A stretch of DNA of 43,840 nucleotides from Promethearchaeota archaeon. GTDB taxonomy: Archaea; Asgardarchaeota; Lokiarchaeia; Sigyniarchaeales; SOKP01. The stretch is taken from NCBI GenBank assembly GCA_008080735.1, contig SHMW01000028.1, positions 1-43,840 on the forward strand. Reading direction: 5' to 3'. The notes under the pieces are model-generated. The model ran no database searches. It was not told where the DNA came from and was given only the letters and a program-made list of their open reading frames with translations. A program made the position numbers and the translations under genes. The stretch's first letter is position 1, and the number at the start of each line of letters is the position of its first letter. Below are positions 25,980-34,933 of the stretch, piece by piece.

Positions 25980-27413
25980 TTATATATTTTTCTCAATCAA
26001 GATTTCTTGTATTTTCAATTTTTTTGCTCCATAGATATCGTAGAACAAAAGGAATAGAATTCCCGCAATTAAAAGAAGAATTGCTGGAATGAGTCCAGTA
26101 TGAACTCGAACGCCTGTTACGGCTAATTGTGTTTGTACAGCATTAGGTTCCTGTATATAACCTGTCGCAATATGAACTATTGCAATAATCGCCGCTACAA
26201 TAAGGTAAGAAAATCGGAAAAAGAAATTTGCGATCCCTTGAAGGGTCGCGTCTTGATGTGCTCCTGTGGTGGCCGTTATTTCATCGAATGTGTCGGATAT
26301 GATGGGAAAAAGGATGATTGCTGGAGCGCTGTAGCAAAAGCCGACGAAAAATGCGCAAATGATAAATTGTAAGGGTGTAATTAACCATAAAAATGGTAAC
26401 AAAGCTAAACCCATAAAAATATATCCGTATCCGTATACCCTCCAATTTCCTATTTTCTTGCTAATCTTCAGCCATAGCGGAATTGCGACTAAAAATCCCA
26501 CTATAAAAGCTAACCATCCATACATCAAAAAATCAGTACCTTGCCCCAGTACATCCTCGATAAAATATAATTGGGAAGCGTAAAATAGGTTATATTCAAT
26601 TGCAAACAAGAAATAGGCTATAATGTAGACGATAAAATTCTTTTTACTCAATGCAACCTTCAAAATCTTTATTAACGATAACTTTTTTTCACCGGTCTCC
26701 TCTCGACCAACTAAATAACATTCCTTTACATGATCTGGTTCTCTAATCCCCGGGATAATTATAATGGCATTGATAAATAGAATAACCATAGTTATCCCAG
26801 AAGCAAGAACGAAGGATTCTTTGTTGCCAAATTCAAGAAAATTTGGTAAAATAATTGCATTAACCAAAATTAATCCCATCGTAGAAAATATTAATGCAAA
26901 AACCCCAAATTTTCTTCTAGAATTTTCTGTCTTAAATATCGCAATAGCACCTGCCGTAAGATTGGAATTGAGAATTGTATAGCATGTATCGAAAAGGCAA
27001 ATGGTCACAATCATATATATAAAAACTGGTAATGGATTTGATTTAGCATCAATGTTTGGGGGGAGGAATATAATGAAAAACAAAAAGGCAACAGAAAAGG
27101 CTCCGAAAATTATCCATGGAGTCCTAAAACCGTATTTCCCAATACTTTCTTTAGATCGGGGTTTTTCCGTTAAAAAAGCGATTAATGGATCATTAAATGC
27201 ATTCCAGACAGCAAAAATTCCAAAGGCTAAAGCAACATAAAAAACTGCAAGACCAATTTCAACTTCATAAAAGTAAAACACAGTCACGCCGTATATTGCG
27301 ATAATCATCGAATCGATTAACCAAGCACTAGTATAAGAAAGTATTTTTCCGAGAGAATGATTTGATCTTTCCTCGAGATTTTTTACTTCATTTATCTTAA
27401 CTTTTTCTTCCAT
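25980..27413 (-). CDS. GPH-family (glycoside-pentoside-hexuronide) sugar:cation symporter
   Basis: A 477-residue membrane protein with about 12 TM helices. After TM2 it has NAFNDPLIAFLTEKPRSKE followed by GKYGFRTPWIIFG. This corresponds to the GPH hallmark in which a conserved Asp-Pro is followed by an arginine-rich loop and a Pro-aromatic pair. The central loop (about 220-245) is charged, and the tail ends with a lysine-rich cytosolic stretch. It should import a glycoside or hexuronide with H+ or Na+. It is the first gene of the operon with the MDR and Gfo/Idh/MocA enzymes. Confidence 0.88.
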   Translation of the reverse strand: MEEKVKINEVKNLEERSNHSLGKILSYTSAWLIDSMIIAIYGVTVFYFYEVEIGLAVFYVALAFGIFAVWNAFNDPLIAFLTEKPRSKESIGKYGFRTPWIIFGAFSVAFLFFIIFLPPNIDAKSNPLPVFIYMIVTICLFDTCYTILNSNLTAGAIAIFKTENSRRKFGVFALIFSTMGLILVNAIILPNFLEFGNKESFVLASGITMVILFINAIIIIPGIREPDHVKECYLVGREETGEKKLSLIKILKVALSKKNFIVYIIAYFLFAIEYNLFYASQLYFIEDVLGQGTDFLMYGWLAFIVGFLVAIPLWLKISKKIGNWRVYGYGYIFMGLALLPFLWLITPLQFIICAFFVGFCYSAPAIILFPIISDTFDEITATTGAHQDATLQGIANFFFRFSYLIVAAIIAIVHIATGYIQEPNAVQTQLAVTGVRVHTGLIPAILLLIAGILFLLFYDIYGAKKLKIQEILIEKNI

Positions 27414-27646
27414 TTTAAAAACAATTCTCTACATATTATTAAGTCTAAAAAATTTAAGGCTTGATTATAACAATTTTTTAGATATAAATATAATAAAATT
27501 GGCATCATATATAAATGTTCGAAAAATAGTACCTTTTTCAAATGTTCGGATAAAAAATTTTACTGTGAAAAAATAAAAATCAAGAGGGATAAAGGATCTC
27601 TGATTCTTTATTCATATATATTAAAATATCTATCGTAAAAATGAAA

Positions 27647-28795
27647 TCAATATCTTCCAAATTCTTGGATTGCTTGAAAGAGAGCAATTATATTTTCTGG
27701 CTTCTGATCCAACAACCAATTTGTTGGTCCCGGAATATATCCTCCATCTTTCCCAAGCATCTTAATTTTATTTTGAATATCATTTCGAACCTCTTCAGGA
27801 GTACCATTTACCAGAAGATTAGTATCGTCGATAGTTCCTAAAAGTGCAATCTCTGGAAATTTTTTACGATATAGCTCTAAGTTGTTAATTGTAGGTTGAA
27901 GAGAATCTATACCATCAATGCCTAATTCCACAAAATCTGGAAAAAGCTCTTCGATAGCACCACAACAATGTAACAGAAATTTAACTCCAGATTCATGTGT
28001 TAATTCTACATATTTTTTCAAAATTGGTTTGAAAAAAGATTGCCAATGCTTTAGGGGTAGCTGAAGACCTCCATTATGACCGATATCACTCCCAATCATT
28101 ACTATCTCGGGTTTAGTTTTTAATAAGAGTTCTAAAGAAGGGCGTTGAAAATTTTCCCATAAGAAATTAATGTGTTTGTGTAAAAATTCAGGATCTTTTC
28201 TGGCAAGTTTCGCAAACATAGCATAACCTATTCCTAACACACATGTTTCAAATGGGCCATTGATTCCTTGTGCCACAACTATATCGTATTTTTTCATTTT
28301 CTTACGATTTTTGGAAAGTATTTTAAAACGCGCTTTATCTGGTCTTAAATCTTTTTGAGTTTCCCAAAATATTCTTATCTTCTCTTTAGTAGTTAAAGAA
28401 GGCGCAATATACCAATAACCCGGAATTCCATCATCGTTCACGATAAATTTAAAGATTTGGCCATTTTCAGTGACTAATGTATCAGATTCTGTGCCTTTTT
28501 TGAGAGGTATTCCATAGAGAACTTCCCAACACAAATCGATTTTAGCGTTTAATCCTCCCTCGTAAATCTCTTTAGGTGAGAATTTTGCCAGTAAATGCTG
28601 CGTGTGAAGAAAACGAGGAACAAGACCATCCTTGGCGAAATGTTCCAAATCTTCTTGAGTGAATGCATATGGAGAACGCATGAAATGATTTAGAAATTCA
28701 AAATCCGCCCCAAGACAAATACTTGGAACCCGATCGGGAACACCTCCTTCTAAAACGATATTTATTCTTTCAAAAGCAGTTAATTCGTCTTCCAT
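27647..28795 (-). CDS. Uroporphyrinogen decarboxylase-fold protein, MtaA/CmuA-like methyltransferase
   Basis: A 382-residue URO-D superfamily protein. The N-terminus (ERINIVLEGGVPDRVPS) is typical of MtaA/MtbA-like methylcobamide:thiol methyltransferases. The zinc motif HCCG lies near residue 275 (KFLLHCCGAIEELFP), and the later ELGIDGIDSLQP matches the URO-D barrel. True HemE has an RQAGR motif that is not seen, so porphyrin decarboxylation is unlikely. Such proteins move methyl groups between a corrinoid protein and a thiol or demethylate a substrate. A corrinoid protein is encoded 2.6 kb away (31399-32031). It follows the SCP2-like gene with a 2-bp gap. Confidence 0.85.
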   Translation of the reverse strand: MEDELTAFERINIVLEGGVPDRVPSICLGADFEFLNHFMRSPYAFTQEDLEHFAKDGLVPRFLHTQHLLAKFSPKEIYEGGLNAKIDLCWEVLYGIPLKKGTESDTLVTENGQIFKFIVNDDGIPGYWYIAPSLTTKEKIRIFWETQKDLRPDKARFKILSKNRKKMKKYDIVVAQGINGPFETCVLGIGYAMFAKLARKDPEFLHKHINFLWENFQRPSLELLLKTKPEIVMIGSDIGHNGGLQLPLKHWQSFFKPILKKYVELTHESGVKFLLHCCGAIEELFPDFVELGIDGIDSLQPTINNLELYRKKFPEIALLGTIDDTNLLVNGTPEEVRNDIQNKIKMLGKDGGYIPGPTNWLLDQKPENIIALFQAIQEFGRY

Positions 28796-28797
28796 TT

Positions 28798-29166
28798 TTA
28801 AAACACGCTCGCTATAGCTCCTAAGTAAATTAAAACTTTATTATCGTTGATTTTTACGGTATTTTGCGATATTCCTTGAAAAATTTTATCAGCTCCTTCT
28901 AAAAGAAGATCTGAGGGAATAGCAAGATAGTAGTCGTAAAGATTTTTTGCTTCTTTTATATCTACTAAATTCATTATTTCATTTTCTATTTTTATGGAAA
29001 AATCTCCTTTATCTATACAAATTAGAAAGGCTGGGGGAGCATCTGTAATTAAAACTAATATTTTTATTTCAGTATCTGAATAATCTTTTTCCAATATCCC
29101 AAGTTCCTTTAAGATATATAATCCAGAATACATTAATGCGGGAAAACCAGTGTATTTTGCAGACAT
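28798..29166 (-). CDS. SCP2-like (sterol carrier protein fold) small protein
   Basis: A 122-residue protein whose strand pattern fits the SCP2 fold: ILVLITDAPPAFLICIDKG, FSIKIENEIMNLVD, YYLAIPSDLLLEGADKIFQGI, and the end VKINDNKVLIYLGAIASVF. SCP2 domains bind lipids or other hydrophobic ligands. The gene is 2 bp upstream of the URO-D/MtaA-like gene, so the two are co-translated and the protein may present a hydrophobic substrate or stabilise the enzyme. The assignment rests on pattern, not on an invariant motif. There is no signal peptide. Confidence 0.6.
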   Translation of the reverse strand: MSAKYTGFPALMYSGLYILKELGILEKDYSDTEIKILVLITDAPPAFLICIDKGDFSIKIENEIMNLVDIKEAKNLYDYYLAIPSDLLLEGADKIFQGISQNTVKINDNKVLIYLGAIASVF

Positions 29167-29202
29167 TTTTTTAACTATCTCAATATTAAAATTTTTTTCC
29201 TT

Positions 29203-29212
29203 CTATATATAA
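29203..29212 (-). promoter_or_regulatory. TATA-like box of the SCP2/URO-D operon
   Basis: TTATATATAG on the minus strand, 37-46 bp before the ATG at 29166, giving an expected short leader. AT-rich archaeal box by composition and spacing. Confidence 0.45.
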
Positions 29213-29349
29213 GTTTAACATTTGATATTTATATACTTTATCAAACCTTCGAAAATAGCCTAGATTTTAATTATCAAACGATTAACAAACTTTGAAAGGT
29301 TATTCTACTAACATAAAAGACTTCTAAACTTTTTTTAAAAACTCTGTAT

Positions 29350-29363
29350 AAAAATAAAAAAAA
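29350..29363 (-). terminator. Poly-T terminator of the 7TM gene
   Basis: A T-rich tract of 14 bases on the minus strand with one interruption, about 40 bases past the stop codon of the 7TM gene. Confidence 0.4.
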
Positions 29364-29403
29364 GAGAATTGATTTTATTGAACTGAATTAATTGAATCCC
29401 TTT

Positions 29404-30147
29404 TTAGGATAAAGCAATTTTTCTTACCCACTGAGGTAAAGTAAATCCAATATAGAAAAATATTCCACCAATTATCCTAAATAAATAGACAAATATAATG
29501 AGTATCAGTAAATTTAGCCACCCCGACGTTAAAGTAACTCCGATAACAGCTATACCTGCTAATGCCGTTGTTAAAATGCCAATTAATAATAGCTTTCCTT
29601 TTATTTTATTTTCTACGTTATCCGTTTCGAAACATTGATAAACGAAAATGCTTGCAGTAAAAAGCATAATAACCGAAGAAATAAGGATCAATGATGAAAC
29701 AAGTATTGACCATGTAGTATAAATTCCCCCTTCAGTAGTGGCAACCATATCTGGATCAATGAACCATGCACCTATATAAATCAAAAACATGACGCTTGAT
29801 ATAACTATAGCGCCAATTTTTGTAAATTTAATCAATCTCTCTTTCATGGATATCAAACTTATGACACCAAATAAGAAGAACATCAGCGAAAAAAAGAATG
29901 GACTAAACATTAAATAGATGATAGGATCCGCAAGGGGTGTTCCGATTATTAAAATTTTAAAGAAAGAAATTATCCAGCCAATAGCCGTTACTCCCAATAG
30001 GAGAAAAGTGAAACTAAAATGAATCAGTTCAACCATTTTGTATTTGCGATACTTCCCGAAGAATAATCCGCTTAATATAAGATTTATTATAACGTAAGCA
30101 CATTGCGAAATTATAAATATGTATTCTTCTAACCCTAAGAGGACCAT
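29404..30147 (-). CDS. Seven-transmembrane protein of unknown function
   Basis: A protein of 247 residues from ATG 30147. A GTG at 30159 is in frame but no ribosome binding site favours it. Seven hydrophobic segments can be counted: around YIFIISQCAYVIINLIL, FTFLLLGVTAIGWIISFF, IYLMFSPFFFSLMFFLFGV, IGAIVISSVMFLIYIGAWF, SILVSSLILISSVIMLF, LLIGILTTALAGIAVIGV and LLILIIFVYLFRIIGGIFF. It ends FTLPQWVRKIALS. No lysine occurs in the last helix, so it is not a rhodopsin. The layout resembles the 7TM input modules of archaeal sensor proteins without an output domain. It is divergent from an ArsR-like regulator, which suggests a sensor/regulator pair. Confidence 0.75.
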   Translation of the reverse strand: MVLLGLEEYIFIISQCAYVIINLILSGLFFGKYRKYKMVELIHFSFTFLLLGVTAIGWIISFFKILIIGTPLADPIIYLMFSPFFFSLMFFLFGVISLISMKERLIKFTKIGAIVISSVMFLIYIGAWFIDPDMVATTEGGIYTTWSILVSSLILISSVIMLFTASIFVYQCFETDNVENKIKGKLLLIGILTTALAGIAVIGVTLTSGWLNLLILIIFVYLFRIIGGIFFYIGFTLPQWVRKIALS

Positions 30148-30306
30148 ATTTTTTAGCACTTTGTTTATTGAAGACTTAACTAAACTTTTTTATTGTTAAT
30201 TAAATTATCTTTGAAGTGTTATAAATATATTAATATTTTTCATATATTTTCAAATGTTAGATAATATTATATTAAATCATACTTAAAAATTTTAATCCAT
30301 ATATAT

Positions 30307-31053
30307 ATGCCAAAAAAAGAAAATAATTCTTCGGATAAGAGACAAAAGTTTGAAGATTTAATGGATGATTTAAACAGAAGTATTAAAGTTATGGAAATCT
30401 TAGATAGTGTCCCTCGTATCCGAATTGCTCTATTATTGCTCATTTATCAAAAATTAAGCTTAGCCCAATTAAGTTCTCTTCTAAATCGTTCAAAAGCAAC
30501 GGTCACACACCATCTTAAAAAGTTCGAAGATTTAGGACTACTCAATATTACGAGAAAAGACGCTAGAGGCTCAATAGACGCTAAAGTGTACGAATTCAAT
30601 TCTGACTTTTTTAAATCTGTTCAGCTAAGCATGGATGATTTAAAATCGATAAAACCTGAAGAAGCGAAAAACATATTTAAAACTGCCATTAGAAAAGATC
30701 AGCTAATATTCGAATTAATTAAAAATATCTACGAAATATCAGATGATTTTTATCAAGGGATTCAGACATTATTAGATACTAATTCTCTTGAAAATATTCA
30801 AAAAAAATACTTTAAATCTCCGATTAGTTATCAATTTTGGTTTTTAGATGAGGAAGGTTATGAATCGTACGAAAAATTAATAAATGAATTTAATAATAAG
30901 ATGAGAGAAATCGTCAAAAAATCAACTCAAAAAAAGCCAGAAGAAATTGAGAGATCTTATTGTATCTTTCATTCATTCTTACCCTTAAAACATATTATAA
31001 AATATGATTTGCGAAATAAGCGATTTTTAAAATTTCTCGGCGTTTTCGACTAG
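30307..31053 (+). CDS. ArsR-like winged-helix transcriptional regulator
   Basis: A 248-residue regulator. A winged helix lies at about residues 28-105: VPRIRIALLLLIYQKL, LAQLSSLLNRSKATVTHHL (recognition helix) and KFEDLGLLNITRKD, then the wing ARGSIDAKVYEF. The following 140 residues are helical and charged, with no known ligand domain; they may dimerise or sense a metabolite. The start at 30307 lies in a run of ATATAT with CTTAAAAAT about 25 bp upstream, a spacing that fits a leaderless transcript. It is divergent from the 7TM gene and close to the methyl-transfer genes, which are possible targets. Confidence 0.82.
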   Translation: MPKKENNSSDKRQKFEDLMDDLNRSIKVMEILDSVPRIRIALLLLIYQKLSLAQLSSLLNRSKATVTHHLKKFEDLGLLNITRKDARGSIDAKVYEFNSDFFKSVQLSMDDLKSIKPEEAKNIFKTAIRKDQLIFELIKNIYEISDDFYQGIQTLLDTNSLENIQKKYFKSPISYQFWFLDEEGYESYEKLINEFNNKMREIVKKSTQKKPEEIERSYCIFHSFLPLKHIIKYDLRNKRFLKFLGVFD

Positions 31054-31398
31054 ATTTTAATCATTATATTTGATTTTGTAATTGAATAATTCCAGATTTT
31101 TTATCATTTTTAATTCCAAAAATACTTCCATTAGTACTTAACTTCCAGAAAAAAAGTTTTATCATCAAATTCCTCTTGAACTTATATTTCAATTTTTAAA
31201 TGATTAGCTTTCGTTTCCCATTCAGGGGATAGATGTTAATTTTCTCCCAATCTATCGAGTTATTATAAGATCCTCAAGAAAAACTTCTATAGCAGTAAAA
31301 TCTTTAATAAATCAATATCCCAATCTAAGATAAGAAAATTCTATCGTTTGGGTTCCTGAATATAAGTTTATATTGATAATTTAGATAAAATCTGGGAC
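31054..31398. other. Convergent intergenic region, nothing recognised
   Basis: 345 bp between the stop of the ArsR-like gene (plus) and the stop of the corrinoid protein gene (minus). It is AT-rich with several T and A tracts that could terminate transcription. No open frame with a ribosome binding site, RNA gene or repeat was found. Confidence 0.4.
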
Positions 31399-32031
31399 TC
31401 AAATTTCAGCCAATCTCTTGATGCGTTTTACACCATCAATGGCGTCTTCTGCAAAATCGTCTGCTCCGAGCTTACTAGCCAAGTCCATATTTAAGGGAGC
31501 TCCGCCTACGATAAGCTTGACTTTATCTCTCAAACCCGCATCTTGCAAAGTTTTATGAACTGTATTTATTTCTTCTACTGTCATCGTTAATAAGGAACTT
31601 AATGCCACAATGCTAGCCTTAGTATCCTTTACTTTTTCTACAATTGTAGTTTCGTCCACATCCATACCCAAGTCAATAACTTCAAATCCAGAACTTAATA
31701 ATAATGAAGCGAGGATATTTTTACCAATATCATGATTATCTCCTTTCACCGTAGCGAGAATTACTTTCGTTTTGCTTTGTGATTTATCAGCTGCTGCCAA
31801 GGCGGGCTGCAATATTTTGAACGCCTCTTTCATTGTTTCGCCAGCTAAAACTAATTCCGTCAAGTAATATTCTTTTTCTTCATATCTACGACCTACTTCA
31901 TCCATACCCAATGTTAATGCTTTTAAAACTTTGAATGGATCTTTAACTTCTTTTAGAGCTTCTTTTACAGCGTCAGCAATATCTTCTATTTCTAATTCGA
32001 TAATCAATTCTGTTAAGGTTTCTAAATTCAT
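31399..32031 (-). CDS. Corrinoid (B12-binding) methyltransferase protein
   Basis: A 210-residue two-domain protein. Residues 1-85 form the four-helix cap (MDEVGRRYEEKEYYLTELVL), and 86-210 form the Rossmann-like cobalamin domain. The cobalt-binding motif DxHxxG is present as GDNHDIGKN with H100 as the lower ligand. Later motifs SLLTMT and VGGAPLN also match the family. It belongs with MtaC/MtbC/MtmC-type proteins, which accept a methyl group from a substrate-specific methyltransferase and hand it to a URO-D-fold protein. The URO-D-fold gene lies 2.6 kb away. No substrate methyltransferase (MttB, MtaB or MtmB) is seen in the window. Confidence 0.93.
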   Translation of the reverse strand: MNLETLTELIIELEIEDIADAVKEALKEVKDPFKVLKALTLGMDEVGRRYEEKEYYLTELVLAGETMKEAFKILQPALAAADKSQSKTKVILATVKGDNHDIGKNILASLLLSSGFEVIDLGMDVDETTIVEKVKDTKASIVALSSLLTMTVEEINTVHKTLQDAGLRDKVKLIVGGAPLNMDLASKLGADDFAEDAIDGVKRIKRLAEI

Positions 32032-32217
32032 TTTTGTAGTATTTGATTAATTAGTCAATTTTTTTTATTTTTTGAAAATCATACATTTTATATAAATGCT
32101 TTTTTTCTAATGTTAGAATTTTCGACTTGAATTTTTCGATGATGAAGATTTAAAAATAATAAAGATCGAAAATAAAAAATTTGATAATATCTACTCGATT
32201 TAGTTAAATATTTTAAC

Positions 32218-32305
32218 GATTAATCACAAAAGAAGGGGATAAGAACAGCAAAATCTTATTTATTGAACTTCTTATTCATCAATTTTTTCCTAATATTTTT
32301 GAGAT
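32218..32305. repeat. 88-bp dispersed repeat, copy 2
   Basis: The copy of the tract at 23663-23750: 59 bases identical (32247-32305) plus 29 partly matching bases, aligned without gaps. It covers the 3' end of a small open frame and the sequence after its stop codon. Confidence 0.75.
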
Positions 32306-32393
32306 ATTCGTTCTTCTCTAAGCATTCTTCTAGAGTTTTATTGTTAAACGTCCAGCTTGACCTTCTGTATGGGTTATGGCGATAATCTCTCAT
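32256..32393 (-). CDS. 45-residue small basic protein, possible mini-protein relative
   Basis: Open frame from ATG 32393 to TAA 32256: starts MRDYRHNPYRRSSW, then LEECLEKNEYLKN and IRKKLMNKKFNK. The tail aligns by eye with the tails of the two four-cysteine proteins (VREHLMKKRREK, IRNKLMEKKREK), but only one cysteine remains. No clear ribosome binding site precedes the ATG, so translation is uncertain. It may be a degenerate paralogue. Confidence 0.35.
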   Translation of the reverse strand: MRDYRHNPYRRSSWTFNNKTLEECLEKNEYLKNIRKKLMNKKFNK

Positions 32394-32529
32394 GAGTTTA
32401 AATTGATGTTTTTTTACTTCTAGTTTTAGATGGGTTTTCTAACTATTTAAATGTTAAGAATTTCGACAAATTGCATAAATGGTGGTGAAAAAGGAGGAAA
32501 AATCATAAAATTTAAAAAGGATAAATTAA

Positions 32530-34713
32530 CTACGTGATAGTCAACCTTATCTTTACGGTAAAATCTTTTTCAAAATTGAAAATAGGAATCACATTAGTCC
32601 CCTGGTAGATGTTCTTATATCCCTCATCAGTCCAGGTATATGAGATGAGGGGAAATTTGGAAATTTTGTGCCGAAGTTCAGAATCGATTTGGACTTCGAA
32701 AGTAAGGTCATATGTCTTATCATATGCGCTAAAATGAGAACCAATATATTCAAATTGGTCTTGAAGTTGATTATCCTTTATTAGATGCTCGTCCAAATCG
32801 CTACTTTTCCAAGAAAATTTCTTAGGATCTCCATTAAAGAAGAAAGGAATATCAATCCCAAAATTAAGACGTTCTAAGAATTGTTTTAAATTCTTCTCTA
32901 TTAGGGTTGAATTCTTCAATGTCCCAGAAAGTATAATACTGATAACATTTTTCTCAACTTCAATTTTTTTTTGAAGGTCCAAAAGATAGGTTTTTTCAGA
33001 AGTAATATCCTTTATTTCTCCTAATTTTTCCAAAATAATGGTTGCATTTTCCCCATCTTTTTCGGATTTCTTTACTTCAAAATCTAAATCGGGGATATTT
33101 GAGTACTCAGCATAAGTATCCGCCGCTAACTCGTCCAGAGAAGTATTGTCTTGAAAAATTCTGAATCTGAGCATACTTCTTCTGAAGCGATCAACAGATA
33201 TTTCGTTGTTTTCAATTTTTTCTTTTTCGTGATAGGCCTCCTCCCAACGCGTGAGAGTATTAAGCAGATTATAGGATTTAGGCTTATAATCCAGTTCAAA
33301 AATGGTTCCACCTTGAGCAGGATCTATATACAGATTTAGTGTGTCCGATTCTAAAATCAGTTCAGATCTACTTTTTTTATAGAAATCAACAGGTAAGACA
33401 CTCATATATGAACCAAGCTTTGGATATATAAGTTGATTAATTTTATCAATGAGATTTTCCGCATTAATCAATCGTTTGTATATTGCGAATCGTAAGAATT
33501 GTAAATATACACCCCCGAATAGTCCGTGCCAATATGCATCATTACATTGGGCTTTATGGATTTCTTCCCAAGCCTCTTCGACTTTTTTTCTAATTGTATC
33601 TTTTATGGTCTTATCCTCGAGACTCTTTAATTTATTTTCGAGTCCTATTAGCTTTTCACGGATATAAAGCATTTTTTTATGCATATTATTTGATTCAGGG
33701 TATTTTACCAGAAAATATCGCCAAAACCCTCCCTTTAAAAACATATAGAGGTCTTGTTTTTCTTCGCTTTCCCTCAGCTTATCTCTATAATCTTCAAAAT
33801 TCCTGCGGATTTTTGTTGGCAGTACCCATTCTTCCATTTTATCATAAGAAGCCGTTGGCAGATAGACCAAGTCTTTTGCGGGGAATTTCTCCATGTATTC
33901 AGAGAGAGTGATTGATTTTATCCATTCATTATCTCGGATTCTTCTAAAGAGCATAGGAATAAAGGGTTTTCCGCTATCACCTTCTTCATGTCCGCAGCCC
34001 TCATTATAACAAATTTGATGGGTCGAACCCCACACACCCATTTTTTCTGCATCCGAGATTAGAAGTGCCATCCTATCTCCTTTCTTATCGGCGATGGTTT
34101 TTAAATGATCTATAGTCTGTGTCGTAGGTTTCCAGGGAGTTAAATAACGGAGCTCTTCATTTATGGGAAAAATTCTTAGCGTTTTTCCTTCATCCTCGGT
34201 ATTATAAGAATAAAGAGTCTCTTCTTGAGAAATGCCCGTGGATCTGAAATGATTATCATCAACTATAACATATTTCAATCCTGCCTCGACTAAAAAGGAA
34301 GGATAATTCGGTTCCCATACCCTTTCGGAAAGCCAGGCACCGTTTACTGCCAAATGAAATTCCTTCTCTATTAATTGCGTAAGCTTTCTGATTTGAGCAA
34401 TCCTATCACGTCGAGGAATCACCGCATAAATAGGTTCATAATATCCTCCCCCGATAATTTCAATCTGTCCTCTGTGTGCCATTTCTCGAATTTTATTAAT
34501 AAATTTTGGTTTGTTCTCTAGAAACCATTCTAAAATATTTCCCGAAAAATGAAGCGTAACTTTTATCTCTGGAAAGTTATAGATATTTTGTATTAATGGT
34601 TTGTATGATTTTTGAAAACTCTCCTCAAAAACCCACGGAAAATTATCTACTGGCTGGTGAAAATGGAAAACAATTGGAAAATAGATACTTGGTTCTGTGT
34701 TGGTTTTACTCAT
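32530..34713 (-). CDS. GH57 4-alpha-glucanotransferase / alpha-amylase
   Basis: A 727-residue cytosolic glycoside hydrolase family 57 enzyme with the five family regions. HFHQP is at 17-21, GGYYEP at 89-94, and WLSERVWEP contains the nucleophile E130. SDAEKMGVW contains the acid/base D221, and FWRYFL comes later. The E-to-D spacing of 91 residues is the same as in the Thermococcus litoralis 4-alpha-glucanotransferase (E123, D214). The C-terminal half (about 440-727) corresponds to the beta-rich domains of that enzyme. It would rearrange or cut alpha-1,4-glucans. GAAGGAAAG precedes the ATG. It is divergent from the maltokinase-like gene (220-bp gap), and the two probably serve glycogen or maltodextrin turnover. 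Confidence 0.93.
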   Translation of the reverse strand: MSKTNTEPSIYFPIVFHFHQPVDNFPWVFEESFQKSYKPLIQNIYNFPEIKVTLHFSGNILEWFLENKPKFINKIREMAHRGQIEIIGGGYYEPIYAVIPRRDRIAQIRKLTQLIEKEFHLAVNGAWLSERVWEPNYPSFLVEAGLKYVIVDDNHFRSTGISQEETLYSYNTEDEGKTLRIFPINEELRYLTPWKPTTQTIDHLKTIADKKGDRMALLISDAEKMGVWGSTHQICYNEGCGHEEGDSGKPFIPMLFRRIRDNEWIKSITLSEYMEKFPAKDLVYLPTASYDKMEEWVLPTKIRRNFEDYRDKLRESEEKQDLYMFLKGGFWRYFLVKYPESNNMHKKMLYIREKLIGLENKLKSLEDKTIKDTIRKKVEEAWEEIHKAQCNDAYWHGLFGGVYLQFLRFAIYKRLINAENLIDKINQLIYPKLGSYMSVLPVDFYKKSRSELILESDTLNLYIDPAQGGTIFELDYKPKSYNLLNTLTRWEEAYHEKEKIENNEISVDRFRRSMLRFRIFQDNTSLDELAADTYAEYSNIPDLDFEVKKSEKDGENATIILEKLGEIKDITSEKTYLLDLQKKIEVEKNVISIILSGTLKNSTLIEKNLKQFLERLNFGIDIPFFFNGDPKKFSWKSSDLDEHLIKDNQLQDQFEYIGSHFSAYDKTYDLTFEVQIDSELRHKISKFPLISYTWTDEGYKNIYQGTNVIPIFNFEKDFTVKIRLTIT

Positions 34714-34933
34714 CTTTCTTTCCTTCTCTTAACTCTAAACTACTATGATTCTTAATAATTTTTGATATAATGTAAAAATTTTGAAATCGCTCAAAGAAAA
34801 AAATTAATTACACGATTCACTCATAAATTGTATATTTATCATGAAGTAAAATTTTCATTCGAAATAATTATTATACTAAAGTTATTATAACTCAATAGGT
34901 TTTAAATAAACACAAACAAGGTGGGAATCACAA

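Larger units (their letters stand above)
32032..32529. other. Intergenic region with one small open frame and the dispersed repeat
   Basis: 498 bp between two minus-strand genes. It contains the 88-bp repeat (32218-32305) and the 45-residue frame at 32256-32393. The remainder is AT-rich, and its upper part (32394-32529) contains T tracts on the minus strand that may terminate the GH57 transcript. Confidence 0.45.

Noticed and set aside
27647..28795. True uroporphyrinogen decarboxylase (HemE)
   Set aside because: The HemE N-terminal arginine motif is absent and a zinc HCC motif of methyltransferase relatives is present.
29404..30147. Possible microbial rhodopsin or heliorhodopsin
   Set aside because: Seven TM segments are present but the last helix lacks the retinal-binding lysine.
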